64,000 nucleotides of DNA. It comes from JAPOUP01 sp965201085. Lineage in GTDB: Bacteria > Pseudomonadota > Alphaproteobacteria > Rhodobacterales > Rhodobacteraceae. The DNA lies in the NCBI GenBank assembly GCA_965201085.1, contig CBDAVS010000025.1, forward strand, positions 496,001 to 560,000, read 5' to 3'. The notes under the pieces were generated by a model. It saw only the letters and a list, made by a program, of their open reading frames with translations. It ran no database searches and was not told the DNA's origin. This document shows positions 1-8,417 of this stretch, piece by piece. Both the position numbers and the translations under genes were made by a program. Within the stretch, counting starts at the first letter, position 1, and every line of letters starts with the position of its first letter.

Positions 1-256
1 CGATCAATCGGTTCACATGTCTGAGAAGAGTCGATTTGCCAGAGCCGGAAAGCCCCATGATGCAGAAGATCTCACCACGGTTAACGGAGAAGCTGGCATC
101 CGCAACACCGATCACGCTGCCGAACCGTTCCAGTGCCCCGTTCTTGTCCATATCGCCGGACCTGGCTGCGGCCAGTGCCTCATCTGTCCGGTCGCCAAAT
201 ATCTTCCACAGGTTCCGGCATTCAATCGCAGGCTGTTCCAGACATTTTTCAGCCAT
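1..256 (-). CDS. Quaternary-amine ABC transporter ATP-binding protein, N-terminal part (ProV/OpuAA-like)
   Basis: Reading the minus strand from ATG at 256 gives a protein that starts MAEKCLEQPAIECRNLWKIF and continues through FGDRTDEALAAAR to a Walker A box, GLSGSGKST, before running off the left edge. The long gap between the first strand and Walker A, and the phrase GEIFCIMGLSGSGKSTLLRH, fit the glycine betaine/proline (ProV/OpuAA) subgroup of ABC ATPases, which couples ATP hydrolysis to import of betaine-like osmolytes at the inner membrane. It is divergent from a LysR gene and an MttB-type methyltransferase, so uptake of a methylated amine followed by demethylation is a plausible joint role (inference). 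Only about 85 residues are visible, so the substrate cannot be fixed. Confidence 0.82.
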   Translation of the reverse strand, partial: MAEKCLEQPAIECRNLWKIFGDRTDEALAAARSGDMDKNGALERFGSVIGVADASFSVNRGEIFCIMGLSGSGKSTLLRHVNRLI

Positions 257-387
257 TTGTTATGGACACGCTCCCTGGCGACGGCATTGCCGAAGTGTTG
301 CATAGGACCAGGTGAAATCAACATTGCAAAAAATTGACCCGCTGAGTAACTTCATGTTACGCTGATATTCAACAAGCAGGAATCGTT

Positions 388-1338
388 CTGGCTCTGGGAT
401 TCAGAAACCTTCCGCCTCCGAAGGCGTTGCTGGCGTTCGAGGCGGCGGCCAGAAACATGAGTTTCACCGAAGCCGCCAAAGAGCTGAACGTCACGCGTGT
501 TGCCGTGTCGCGGCAGGTGCGGCAAATGGAGGACTTCATTGGGTTCGACCTATTTGCGCGTGGCCGCAGCAGCATCAAACTCACCCGGGCCGGACGGAAA
601 CTGTCACGTGTCGTTCATCAGGGCTTTCAGGCGATCCTGGACGAAATCGAGTCGATCGAGAACACCAGGGAAGACACGCTGATCACCATTGCCACCACGG
701 CAGGCGTATCGACATATTGGCTTATGCCAAATATCGGCCGGTATCGACGCAACAATCCGAATGCTGATTTCAGGCTTCTGGTCTCCCATGAACTGGTCAA
801 TCTCGTACAGTCCGACGTGGATATCGCCATCCGTTACGGAACGGGAAACTGGCCCGGCACTACCAGCGTGCTACTTCAGCGCCAACAGATTCTGCCGCTT
901 TGCAGCCGGATTTTCTACAGCAATTACGGGCCTTTCGAAACGCTTGACGATCTGACAAGGGTTCCACTGCTCGAATTTGAAAGCGCCTTCGACCCATCAT
1001 CGATCTGGATCAACTACTTTCGTGACAAGGGTTCTGTTCTGGGTGGCAACGTTCGGATGAGTTCGTATGATTCATACATCAATCTGGTTCAGGCCGTTCT
1101 GGACGGTCAGGGCGTCTGTCTTCTCGGCGCACCGCTGATGCAACAGTTTATTGACAGCGGTGTTCTGGTGGCGGCGCTGGACACGGAATCCCTCCCACAG
1201 CACGGATATTACCTGTGTCAGCCCGATGGAGCTTCGCCGTCAAGAACCGTCTCCGAGTTTCGCGACTGGCTTTTGGCGGAACTGAGCCCTGACAGAGAGC
1301 ATGCGGACACGGTCACGCCTGAACACGTGCCAGCGTAA
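388..1338 (+). CDS. LysR-type transcriptional regulator (GcvA-like subgroup)
   Basis: The protein has an N-terminal winged helix-turn-helix (SFTEAAKELNVTRVAVSRQVRQME) and a periplasmic-binding-like effector domain to the C-terminus, about 310-316 residues, normal for LysR proteins. GcvA-like members begin RNLPPLxALxAFEAAAR; here RNLPPPKALLAFEAAAR is encoded from 403 onward, so a start at TTG 427 would cut the first helix. No ATG, GTG or TTG exists upstream in frame. CTG 388 sits seven bases after an AGGA (378-381) and gives MALGFRNLPPP, so I prefer it; TTG 427 is the alternative. It lies between a divergent ProV-like gene and mttB and probably controls one or both. The start is uncertain; the family is clear. 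Confidence 0.85.
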   Translation: MALGFRNLPPPKALLAFEAAARNMSFTEAAKELNVTRVAVSRQVRQMEDFIGFDLFARGRSSIKLTRAGRKLSRVVHQGFQAILDEIESIENTREDTLITIATTAGVSTYWLMPNIGRYRRNNPNADFRLLVSHELVNLVQSDVDIAIRYGTGNWPGTTSVLLQRQQILPLCSRIFYSNYGPFETLDDLTRVPLLEFESAFDPSSIWINYFRDKGSVLGGNVRMSSYDSYINLVQAVLDGQGVCLLGAPLMQQFIDSGVLVAALDTESLPQHGYYLCQPDGASPSRTVSEFRDWLLAELSPDREHADTVTPEHVPA

Positions 1339-1420
1339 TCCCAGGTTTCCCATCAGGGCAAGTTTTTCCGAGATTGTGGAAGAGGTTCCGGCGGGGATAC
1401 TCTCTGCAGGGAGGAGCCTG

Positions 1421-2962
1421 ATGAACGAACATATGGATGCCAGACCCAGACGTCAGCGCGCCGGGGGTGCAAAGGCACGACGGAATGCAAGGTTACGGGC
1501 TCCGATCAGATATCCGGAAACCACCATTCGGAATATTCCGACCTATGACGTTCTGTCCTCTGACGGTCTGGAGGCCATAGACGATCACGCGCTCGGGATA
1601 CTGGAAACGGTTGGTGTCGAGTTTCGTGATGACGTTTCGGCCGGTTTGTGGCGCGACGCGGGAGCGGATGTGGACGGTCACAGAATCCGGCCCCCGAGAG
1701 AGCTGATCCGCAAACTGATCGCGACGATCCCTAGTGAATTCGACTACCATGCCCGCAACCCCGACCGAACCGTCAGGGTCGGAGAACGTAACATGATTTT
1801 CGGCCCGGCTTACGGCACGCCGAACCTGATCGACCTTGATGGAGTGCGCCGACAGGCAACGGTCGAGGATATGATGACCGTGATGCGGCTTCACCACGTG
1901 AACCCGGCCGTTCACTATAATGGTGGCTATACGCTCGAACCGATGGACATCGCGGTTCCCCATCGGCATCTCCACATGATGGAACGGAGCTTCCTGTCCA
2001 CGGACAAGCCGATCATGGGGTCACCCCAATCCGAGGGTCAGGCGCAGGATAGCATTGCCATGGCCCGGATCGTCTTCGGAGCGGAAAAGATGGATCGTGT
2101 CGTCATGACCGCCATTTTCAACTGCAATTCTCCACTGGTCTGGGACAAGACGCAGCTGGACGCGGTGCGGGTCTATGCCGCAGCGAATCAGGCGCTGCTC
2201 ATGTCGCCCTTCGTTCTCTACGGGGCATCGACACCGGTCAACACACTGGCAGCCACCGCGCAGATCATCGCCGAAGCGCTGGCGGGCATTGCCTTTACCC
2301 AGATTGTCCGCCCCGGCTGCAGGGCGGTGATGGGTGTGGCCCCGATGGGCGTTTACATGAAAAGCGGGGCTCCCGTGTTCGGGTCGCCTGAAGTGTCTCT
2401 GTTCATGTATATCTTTGGCCAGATGGCACGCCATTATGGCGTGCCCTGGCGAACGAACGGGGCGAAATCGGGATCCAAACAGGAAGACCTGTATGCGGGT
2501 TATGATTCCATGCTGAAAGTCTACCCCGCCATACTTGGTGGATGTCACATTCTGACTCACTGCGGCGGCACAATCGAAGGATCGCTCTGCGTATCCCTTG
2601 GCAAGCTCGCAGCGGATGCCCAGCAGATTCTGAACTTCCAGACCCTGCTGAATGGCGCTTCATTTGACGATATGGGCATCGCGCTCGCCGGACTCGCCAA
2701 GGTAGGTCCCGGAGGTCATTTTTTCGACGAGGACTATACGCGGGAACACCTCCCGTTCCTCGATGAAATACAGGACAATGAACGCTATGAAAGCTGGCTG
2801 GCAAGCGGGTCCAGAACCGTTGGCGAACGCGGACGTGACTGGTGCCGCACCATGCTTGAACGCTACAGGGAGGAAACGCCGACGATAGACCCGGCGGTGA
2901 AAGACGCCCTACGCGATTTTGTCCTTCGAAGGGAACGTGAGATCCCGGAAGGGGTGGCATGA
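1421..2962 (+). CDS. MttB-superfamily trimethylamine/quaternary-amine:corrinoid methyltransferase
   Basis: The 513-residue product is an MttB-family TIM-barrel protein, recognised by LGILETVGVEF near the N-terminus and by MSPFVLYGASTPVN, MKSGAPVFGSPE and the C-terminal KVGPGGHFF stretches. Members move a methyl group from a methylated amine to a corrinoid protein. There is no in-frame TAG, so it belongs to the non-pyrrolysine branch, whose characterised members act on glycine betaine and other quaternary amines rather than trimethylamine. ATG 1421 has a GGAGGAG ribosome-binding site just upstream and follows a basic, low-complexity N-terminus. Its TGA stop overlaps the ATG of the next gene (ATGA at 2959-2962), indicating translational coupling. 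No corrinoid-protein gene is adjacent. A second paralogue lies at 26248-27804. Confidence 0.85.
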   Translation: MNEHMDARPRRQRAGGAKARRNARLRAPIRYPETTIRNIPTYDVLSSDGLEAIDDHALGILETVGVEFRDDVSAGLWRDAGADVDGHRIRPPRELIRKLIATIPSEFDYHARNPDRTVRVGERNMIFGPAYGTPNLIDLDGVRRQATVEDMMTVMRLHHVNPAVHYNGGYTLEPMDIAVPHRHLHMMERSFLSTDKPIMGSPQSEGQAQDSIAMARIVFGAEKMDRVVMTAIFNCNSPLVWDKTQLDAVRVYAAANQALLMSPFVLYGASTPVNTLAATAQIIAEALAGIAFTQIVRPGCRAVMGVAPMGVYMKSGAPVFGSPEVSLFMYIFGQMARHYGVPWRTNGAKSGSKQEDLYAGYDSMLKVYPAILGGCHILTHCGGTIEGSLCVSLGKLAADAQQILNFQTLLNGASFDDMGIALAGLAKVGPGGHFFDEDYTREHLPFLDEIQDNERYESWLASGSRTVGERGRDWCRTMLERYREETPTIDPAVKDALRDFVLRREREIPEGVA

Positions 2963-3913
2963 ACAGGAGAGCCGTTCTTGTTGTCGGCTGGCCGCTGCTC
3001 CCCCAGGGCCGAGGCCCATTTGCAGGAGGCTGGCTTCAACATTATCCAGTCTAGCCCTGCACCGGACCGTCCTGAACTGGTTGAGCTTCTGTCGGCGCAC
3101 CAACCCGACGGGTTGATCCTGCGGGTGGGCACAATCGACCGGGCGTGTTTCGATGTCCATCCCGGGCTCAAGGCCATTGCCAACCATGGGGCCGGCTATG
3201 ACGATATCGATGTCGCCGAGGCAACAAGGCGTGGAATACCGGTCTTTGCCGCTCCCGGAATGAATGCCATTTCCGTTGCCGAACACGTTTTTGCCCTGCT
3301 GCTTGCCGTACGTAAGCGGGTTGTGTTTCACGACAGTCTGATACGAAGGGGCTGCCGGCGTTCCTCGACACCGGACATGGCCGAACTGTATGGCAGGATC
3401 ATGGGCATCGTCGGCATCGGATTGATCGGCGAGAGGGTAGCGCATCTGGCGAAGGCTTTCGAAATGGAGGTCTGCGCGTTTGATCTGGGGCGCATGAAGG
3501 CGTTTCCGGAAGGCGTCTCAAAATGCGAGGCGCTTCCGGATCTACTGTCCCATAGCGACGTTGTCAGCCTGCATGTTCCCGTGACCGCCGATACGTGGCA
3601 ACTGATCGACCGCGCCGCATTGGCAACGATGAAGCCGGGCGCGATCCTGATCAACACAGCCCGTGGAAGTGTTGTATCCGAAACGGATCTTGTCGCCGCA
3701 ATCGAAGCCGGTAACCTGTATGGGACCGCTCTGGACACCTTCGAAACCGAACCACCAGGAGCCCATGCCGCCGTGGCGCGGAACGACCGGATCGTCCTGT
3801 CGCCGCACATTGGCGGTGTCACACCTGAAAGCTCATTACGAATGTCCATGTGCTGCGCATCGAATATTGTCGACTACCTAGTGTCTGCCAGAAAACCCCG
3901 TGTTTTCCGGTGA
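2959..3913 (+). pseudogene. D-isomer-specific 2-hydroxyacid dehydrogenase, frameshifted and 3'-truncated
   Basis: From ATG 2959 the reading begins MNRRAVLVVGWPLLP and then loses homology. The expected continuation, RAEAHLQEAGFNII, lies in the next frame from about 3003. The shift falls at a run of five C (2996-3000); removing one C joins the two frames cleanly. The downstream part (to 3880) has the NAD-binding fold GIVGIGLIGERVAHLAKAF, the INTARGSVVSE segment and the LSPHIGG catalytic histidine region of the SerA/glyoxylate-reductase family. The last coding residues before the break are SNIVDYL; the ISNCY-like element then begins at 3881 and supplies a short foreign tail and stop. The gene is coupled to mttB by an ATGA overlap. 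The frameshift could be a sequencing or assembly error, but the 3' truncation is independent of that. Confidence 0.8.
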
Positions 3914-5644
3914 CAGGACCGAATCCGGCGGATTCCGGCTTCACGGGACGGCCGGTGGCGGGAACATATGGTGAACATCCGGGCCTCCGCCGGCCCGCGG
4001 GCACGCCGGTGCGGGCCCTGCAGCGGCGAGACCTTCCATGGGCCGGTTCACCGGTGGACGCCCCGGTCAGGCGGCGGCGGGGAGCACGGGGCGCCCCCCC
4101 CTCGCCGGCGGCATCAGGCCGGGGCGGTGGACGTTCGCGGCCAGCACCGCCAGCGCCACGGCGCCGGCGAAACCCTCCTTTCAGTGGCCGCCGACGCGGT
4201 CCAGACCGCGGTGCTCCAGGCTGTTGATGGCCGACCCGCCGGCGGCGTGGGCGCGCCGCACCCCGCGGAACGCCTCCCCGCTTTCCCGGACGCGGTCCGC
4301 CTTCGACAGCCTGCCTTTCCGCGGCATGGCGTCGGCTCCGGCATTCCGGCAGGCCCCAGCCGGTCCGGGGGCTGTGCGGACCGCGGTCGAAGCTCACCAC
4401 CGACAGGTCGGGGAACCGGGCCCGCGCCTCCCCGCCCATGGGGACCGCCACGTCCACGTCGCTCCCCTCCCACATCACCGAACGGTGCGGGATGAACCGG
4501 TGCCGGTCCTCAGGGACGCGGACGGGGACGCCGGGCTCCACCGGGACCCCGGCCTTTCCCTTCGATATCCAGCGGGTGTGCGGCCCGGATATCGGGTGCA
4601 CCTTCCCGCGGTGCGGGACCGTCCCTCCCTTCAGGATCCGCCGTCCGGTCGGGTCCGCCCGGTGCCTGACATGGCCGATGAAGCCCCGGATACCGTCCGA
4701 TGGGCCCGGGATACCCAACCTGCCGTCGACCTCCGCGCGGCTGGCCTCCGCCCTGTCCGCCAGCTTCAGCGCCAGCCGGAGCGGCGCCTCCACGTCCCTC
4801 GGGCGCGGGTTGGCGAGCCGTGACGTGGCCACCCGGAGGTAGCCTTTCCGGAGCTTTCCGCAAAGGTATTCCTTCCGCCGCCAGCTGGGCGGCCCAGGCC
4901 CCCCGCAGGCCCGGGACACGTCCCGGACCATGCACCGCGCCGCGTCCATCGGCAGGCTGCGGTCGGTCGGATGGTGGACGTCGGTCCCGGCCACGAAGGA
5001 ATGACGGAGGCCGCGCAACGCGGCGCCAGGCTTTTCCGCCGCCCCCCTGTGGCCCCTCTCCACGACCGTCCTTCCGACCTCCGCCGGAAGCTCCGGCGTG
5101 AGGAGCGACACGCTGTCAACCGGACGCCGGTATCCGTATCCGTATCCGTCCACGTCCCATGACCCGTGGCCCGGCCTCCGGCCTTCGCCGGATCGTCCGG
5201 TGCCCGTTCGCCAGGTCCTGAAGCCGGTCGAAACCGCACCCGGGACCCTGCTTCACGACCCCCAGCACCAGGATGGTCCATAGTTCCATCCCCAGCCTGC
5301 CGACCCGGCGGCTCTTTCCGGGCAGCACCATCCTGCCCGGAAGCCCGAACAGCCGCTTTCGGGTCCCTTCGTCGCCGCAGGGGTCCTGGAGGCCGATCGG
5401 GATCGCCGGGATGTCGTCCCTCGATTTCACGGTCGGCCTGATCCTCATGATGTCGGGGGCGCCGGGCCTCCGCCGGGTGTCGTGGACCTTGCGCATGGGG
5501 GGCCTCCTGGAGGGGAGGATTACCGGATTCCGCGGCATATGGTGGTGAAATCGCCCCCTGACCGCCATATCCGGTGAATTTTCGCAAGGCGGATTCCGTC
5601 ATTTACCGCAAAAAACCGCAGCTTGGAAGTTTTCTGGCGGACAC
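3881..5644 (-). mobile_element. ISNCY-like insertion sequence, copy A (degenerate)
   Basis: A 1764-bp element bounded by imperfect inverted repeats: GTGTCTGCCAGAAAAC on the left and, reverse-complemented, GTGTCCGCCAGAAAAC on the right. TA lies outside both ends, consistent with a two-base TA target duplication. The minus strand encodes ISNCY-type transposase blocks in shifting frames: MRKVHDTRRRPGAPDIM (start near 5496), MELWTILVLGVVKQG, the segment TDVHHPTDRSLPMDAARC, and HRGKVHPISGPHTRWISKGK followed by VVSFDRG. No single frame covers the transposase, so the copy is dead. It is visibly richer in G+C than its surroundings. It truncates the 2-hydroxyacid dehydrogenase on its left and a sugar ABC ATPase remnant on its right. 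Copies B (12612), C (38819) and D (53530) and a palindromic derivative (29881) are related. Confidence 0.85.
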
Positions 5645-5896
5645 TAAATAATCCCCTTACGTTTACCCCTATCACGGAAGCGAGCTTCCGTGCGTCCGCC
5701 CGCATCGCTTTCTCGTTCACGAACAGCCCCGACTTGGGTGCGACCAATTTGTCGAGAACGAGTTTATTGGTCACATCGAGGTCCGGGATCACCCCAACAT
5801 CGATGGATTGGTGGACTGTCACGACACCTTGGGAGATCGCGTTGGCCGGATCGGTCGGTGAATGGGGTTTGCCACCCAGCGTCAGTGTGCCGGCGT
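5645..5896 (-). pseudogene. Sugar ABC transporter ATPase fragment (RbsA/XylG-like, internal piece)
   Basis: The minus strand from 5896 reads DAGTLTLGGKPHSPTDPANA, then ISQGVVTVHQSIDVGVIPDL and GLFVNEKAMRADARKLASVI, with no internal stop. This is the stretch between Walker A and the signature motif in the first ATPase half of RbsA/XylG/MglA-type proteins: the DSGTLTLDGK strand, a Q-loop-like VHQ and the following helical region. Neither Walker A nor the signature motif remains. The 5' part ends near 5896, and the ISNCY copy A boundary cuts the 3' part at 5645. It is not a fragment of the intact RbsA at 57403, whose sequence differs here, so the ancestor had at least one more sugar transporter. 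Confidence 0.7.
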
Positions 5897-6066
5897 CTGA
5901 AACATGGTAGCCACAAAAAGCACAAAGCGACGAGGGTCAATGTGACCATCCGGGATGGGACACCCGGGATGATCCGGGAGATCGAAAGAACCGGGGCTGT
6001 GCATCTCCGGTTCCTCCCGGATCCAGTAAATCGGAACACGTGCGGAAAGGCCGGGTTTTCAGACGC

Positions 6067-6421
6067 TTCCAGCTTCATTCTGTGGGGTGGGCTGCTTGCG
6101 GTCGCCCTAAGGCGAGGTTGGTCCGTCCTGATCGCGTTCGCAGGCGCGGGTCTGCTGCATCTGGCTCTCGATTTTCCACTGCACACCCACGATGCACGGA
6201 TGCATTTCTGGCCGCTGTCGACCTGGGTGTTCGAAAGCACGCTGAGCTATTGAGACAGCCGGAACTGGGGCCATTTCATCGGGCCGATCGAAGCGGGCGC
6301 TTCGGTGGTGCACTGTCTATACCTGTTCATGCGATTTAAGCCCTGGCCTATGCGGCTGGCGATCGTCACTCTCTGAACTATGGAACTGTATGTAGGTGGC
6401 GTCTGGTGGTATTTCTTTTGA
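6067..6421 (+). pseudogene. Conserved inner-membrane protein remnant with two in-frame TGA stops
   Basis: One frame carries a recognisable membrane protein: FILWGGLLAVALRR, then LLHLALDFPLHTHDARMHFW and PLSTWVFESTLSY, TGA at 6251-6253, then DSRNWGHFIGPIEAGASVVH and PWPMRLAIVTL, TGA at 6374-6376, then MELYVGGVWWYFF before a TGA at 6419. The His/Asp-rich LHTHDARMHFWPLS motif recurs in small multi-spanning alphaproteobacterial proteins. At the first stop a Trp is expected (SYWDSR), so TGG to TGA is the simplest change. The N-terminal part is missing. The 160 bp between this and the ABC remnant holds nothing I can identify. Confidence 0.62.
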
Positions 6422-6471
6422 ACGGGTGGAGTATCCCTACAGCGATGAAGACCACAGAGGCCTCAATCCCG

Positions 6472-6801
6472 TCAGGCGGCTTCGGCCTGCTCCTGCTGCG
6501 CGGCCGCCTTGCGACGCTCGCTTTCCTCCCGGCTTAGAGCGACCGAGGTGCGAACACCTTTCTCGACAAACCTCATCAAGCCCTGCACCACGGGTTCGTT
6601 CGGGTCGAGCCCAGCGCATGAGAGAACCTCGCGTCCGTCACGCGATCGCGCCCATCGCGCGATCTGATCCGGCCCGTTGCCATATTTCTTGTCATCCGCG
6701 ATCGCGTCATCCAACGCTGCCAGGACCACAGCGGCGAATAGTTTGCGCGAGCGTTGGCCCTGTTCGAAATTGAATGCCGTACCGTCAACGGTGTTACTCA
6801 T
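6472..6801 (-). CDS. Small conserved protein (DUF6280-like)
   Basis: A 109-residue soluble protein starting MSNTVDGTAFNFEQGQRSRK and containing LFAAVVLAALDDAIADDKKY and WARSRDGREVLSCAG. The sequence resembles the alphaproteobacterial DUF6280 family, for which I know no established function. The C-terminal 20 residues are rich in Glu, Arg, Gln and Ala and probably form a polar helix. I chose ATG 6801 because homologous-looking sequence begins there and the upstream in-frame codons are unlike a protein. It diverges from efp with about 210 bp between them, which must hold both promoters. Confidence 0.7.
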   Translation of the reverse strand: MSNTVDGTAFNFEQGQRSRKLFAAVVLAALDDAIADDKKYGNGPDQIARWARSRDGREVLSCAGLDPNEPVVQGLMRFVEKGVRTSVALSREESERRKAAAQQEQAEAA

Positions 6802-7014
6802 CGTCCGTCCTCTGTTCTTGCTCCCGAGTTTTCCTCCCGCCGGATAATATGACCTGAACCACGCGCTTCCGGGTTTCAAATTTGGAATACCTACTATGCA
6901 TAAAATGCATAACAGTAACGAACCGCGCAGGTTTAGGGTGTATTGTCCACCATTTCCGACCTCTATATAGGACAAGCCGACATCCGATCAAGCGAGAGTA
7001 ACGGATCCGACACC

Positions 7015-7578
7015 ATGCCGAAGATCAATGGGAACGAAATTCGCCCGGGCAATGTGATTGAGCATAATGGTGGGCTTTGGACCGCCGTGAAGACCGAACA
7101 TGTCAAACCGGGAAAAGGTGGGGCCTTCGCGCAGGTTGAACTGCGTAACCTACGGAACGGTTCTAAACTCAACGAAAGGTTCCGAAGCGCCGACAGGGTC
7201 GAGCGCGTCCGTCTTGAGCAAAAGAATCAACAGTTTCTGTATGAGACCGGTGGAATGCTGGTGTTCATGGATAGCGAATCTTTCGAGCAGATCGAGCTTC
7301 CCGCGGAGATTCTTGGCGAACGGCGCCCGTTTCTTCAGGACGGGATGACGGTCCAGGTGGAGTATTATGGGCAGGAGGCATTGAACGCCAGGCTTCCGCA
7401 GAAAGTGACGTGCAGAATCCTGGAGACCGAACCGGTGGTAAAGGGGCAGACGGCAGCGAATTCATTCAAGCCAGCGGTCCTGGAAAACGGCATCAGGGTC
7501 ATGGTGCCGCCCTTCGTCGGTGCCGGTGAAGACATCATCGTCAACACCGAATCGATGGAATACACCGAACGTGCCTGA
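7015..7578 (+). CDS. efp: Elongation factor P
   Basis: A 187-residue protein with the three EF-P domains. The N-terminal KOW-like domain starts MPKINGNEIRPGNVIEHNGG and carries the loop VKPGKGGAF, whose lysine is the position modified by EpmA in many bacteria. The middle OB domain has the QQFLYETGGMLVFMDSESFE stretch. The C-terminal OB domain includes GQTAANSFKPAVLENGIRVM and ends VNTESMEYTERA. EF-P binds stalled ribosomes and promotes peptide-bond formation at polyproline stretches. The start at ATG 7015 gives the exact family length. It is convergent with ygfZ, with only 12 bp between stops. No EpmA/EpmB gene is in the window. Confidence 0.96.
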   Translation: MPKINGNEIRPGNVIEHNGGLWTAVKTEHVKPGKGGAFAQVELRNLRNGSKLNERFRSADRVERVRLEQKNQQFLYETGGMLVFMDSESFEQIELPAEILGERRPFLQDGMTVQVEYYGQEALNARLPQKVTCRILETEPVVKGQTAANSFKPAVLENGIRVMVPPFVGAGEDIIVNTESMEYTERA

Positions 7579-7590
7579 GAAACGTGTCTC

Positions 7591-8346
7591 TTATTCGTGG
7601 TGGTGTACCACCGCGTCCCCGGCCTTCATCTCTCCGGTCGCCCGATCGAATCGCAGATAGGCGATCCCGGAACCTCCGGACTGCGTAAACAGGGTTCCGG
7701 CCAGCTTTCCGTTCGCAAGGATCTCGGTTCCCGGGCGCGCGCCGCCATCGACCTTGACAGGTGCGAGGCCCTTTCGGAGCGTTGTCTTATGCTTCATCCT
7801 CGCGGTCACCTCCTGCCCGACATAGCATCCCTTTGCGAAATCCACCCCGTTCAACCGCTCGAATCCCGCTTCGAGGATGAATGTACCGTTGGGAATCAGT
7901 TCGATGCCCGATTCAGGTATGCAGGCGGTGACACGCAATGCGTCCCAGTCAAATTCGGCGGCGTCGAAGTCAGCGTCGCCGTAGTAACGCCAGCCGAGGG
8001 TTCTGTCGCGAGGATCCCGGAAGCTGCCTGTCGGGTTGCCTTCCAGTCCGCGATAGATGCATGTTTCAACAGGCGTGATTGAAACGTCGGAGCGGAGCCT
8101 GTACATGCCAAGGCGCTGGGCCAGGCTATCGGCGAGGTCGACCTTAACGTCCAGGAGAACCGCATCGCCATCAGGAACCAGAAAGAAATCGGCGAGATAT
8201 TTCCCTTGCGGAGTTAACAGCGCCGCATATATCAGACCGTCAGCGAGCTTTCTCACGTCATTGGTTACGAGGCCCTGCAGGAACCGTTCCCTGTCCGTCC
8301 CCTCAATTCTGAAGATCCGCCTGTCCTCGCATCTTTGGCCATTCAT
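7591..8346 (-). CDS. ygfZ: YgfZ/GcvT-fold folate-binding protein (Fe-S cluster related)
   Basis: A 251-residue aminomethyltransferase-like protein. The diagnostic YgfZ signature is present as KGCYVGQEVTARMKHK near residues 165-180, with the conserved cysteine. The N-terminus (RIEGTDRERFLQGLVTNDV) and LTPQGKYLADFFL match the GcvT fold. YgfZ/IBA57 proteins bind tetrahydrofolate and support assembly or repair of certain 4Fe-4S enzymes such as MiaB. It is convergent with efp and divergent from a glycosyltransferase. The intact gene fits a genome that still keeps several Fe-S enzymes, including the large dehalogenase at 21731. Confidence 0.92.
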   Translation of the reverse strand: MNGQRCEDRRIFRIEGTDRERFLQGLVTNDVRKLADGLIYAALLTPQGKYLADFFLVPDGDAVLLDVKVDLADSLAQRLGMYRLRSDVSITPVETCIYRGLEGNPTGSFRDPRDRTLGWRYYGDADFDAAEFDWDALRVTACIPESGIELIPNGTFILEAGFERLNGVDFAKGCYVGQEVTARMKHKTTLRKGLAPVKVDGGARPGTEILANGKLAGTLFTQSGGSGIAYLRFDRATGEMKAGDAVVHHHE

Positions 8347-8417
8347 TCCCTGTTTCCTTCCCGTTCGCCCGATGCCCTATAGAGATAGTGCCCATCACAC
8401 TGATCGGAAGGCCTAGC

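Noticed and set aside
3819..5153. Long minus-strand frame of 444 codons in the first ISNCY copy, which could be called a protein-coding gene
   Set aside because: Only its middle third matches an ISNCY transposase; the ends are in wrong frames and the frame runs into the dehydrogenase gene. It is a piece of a dead transposase.
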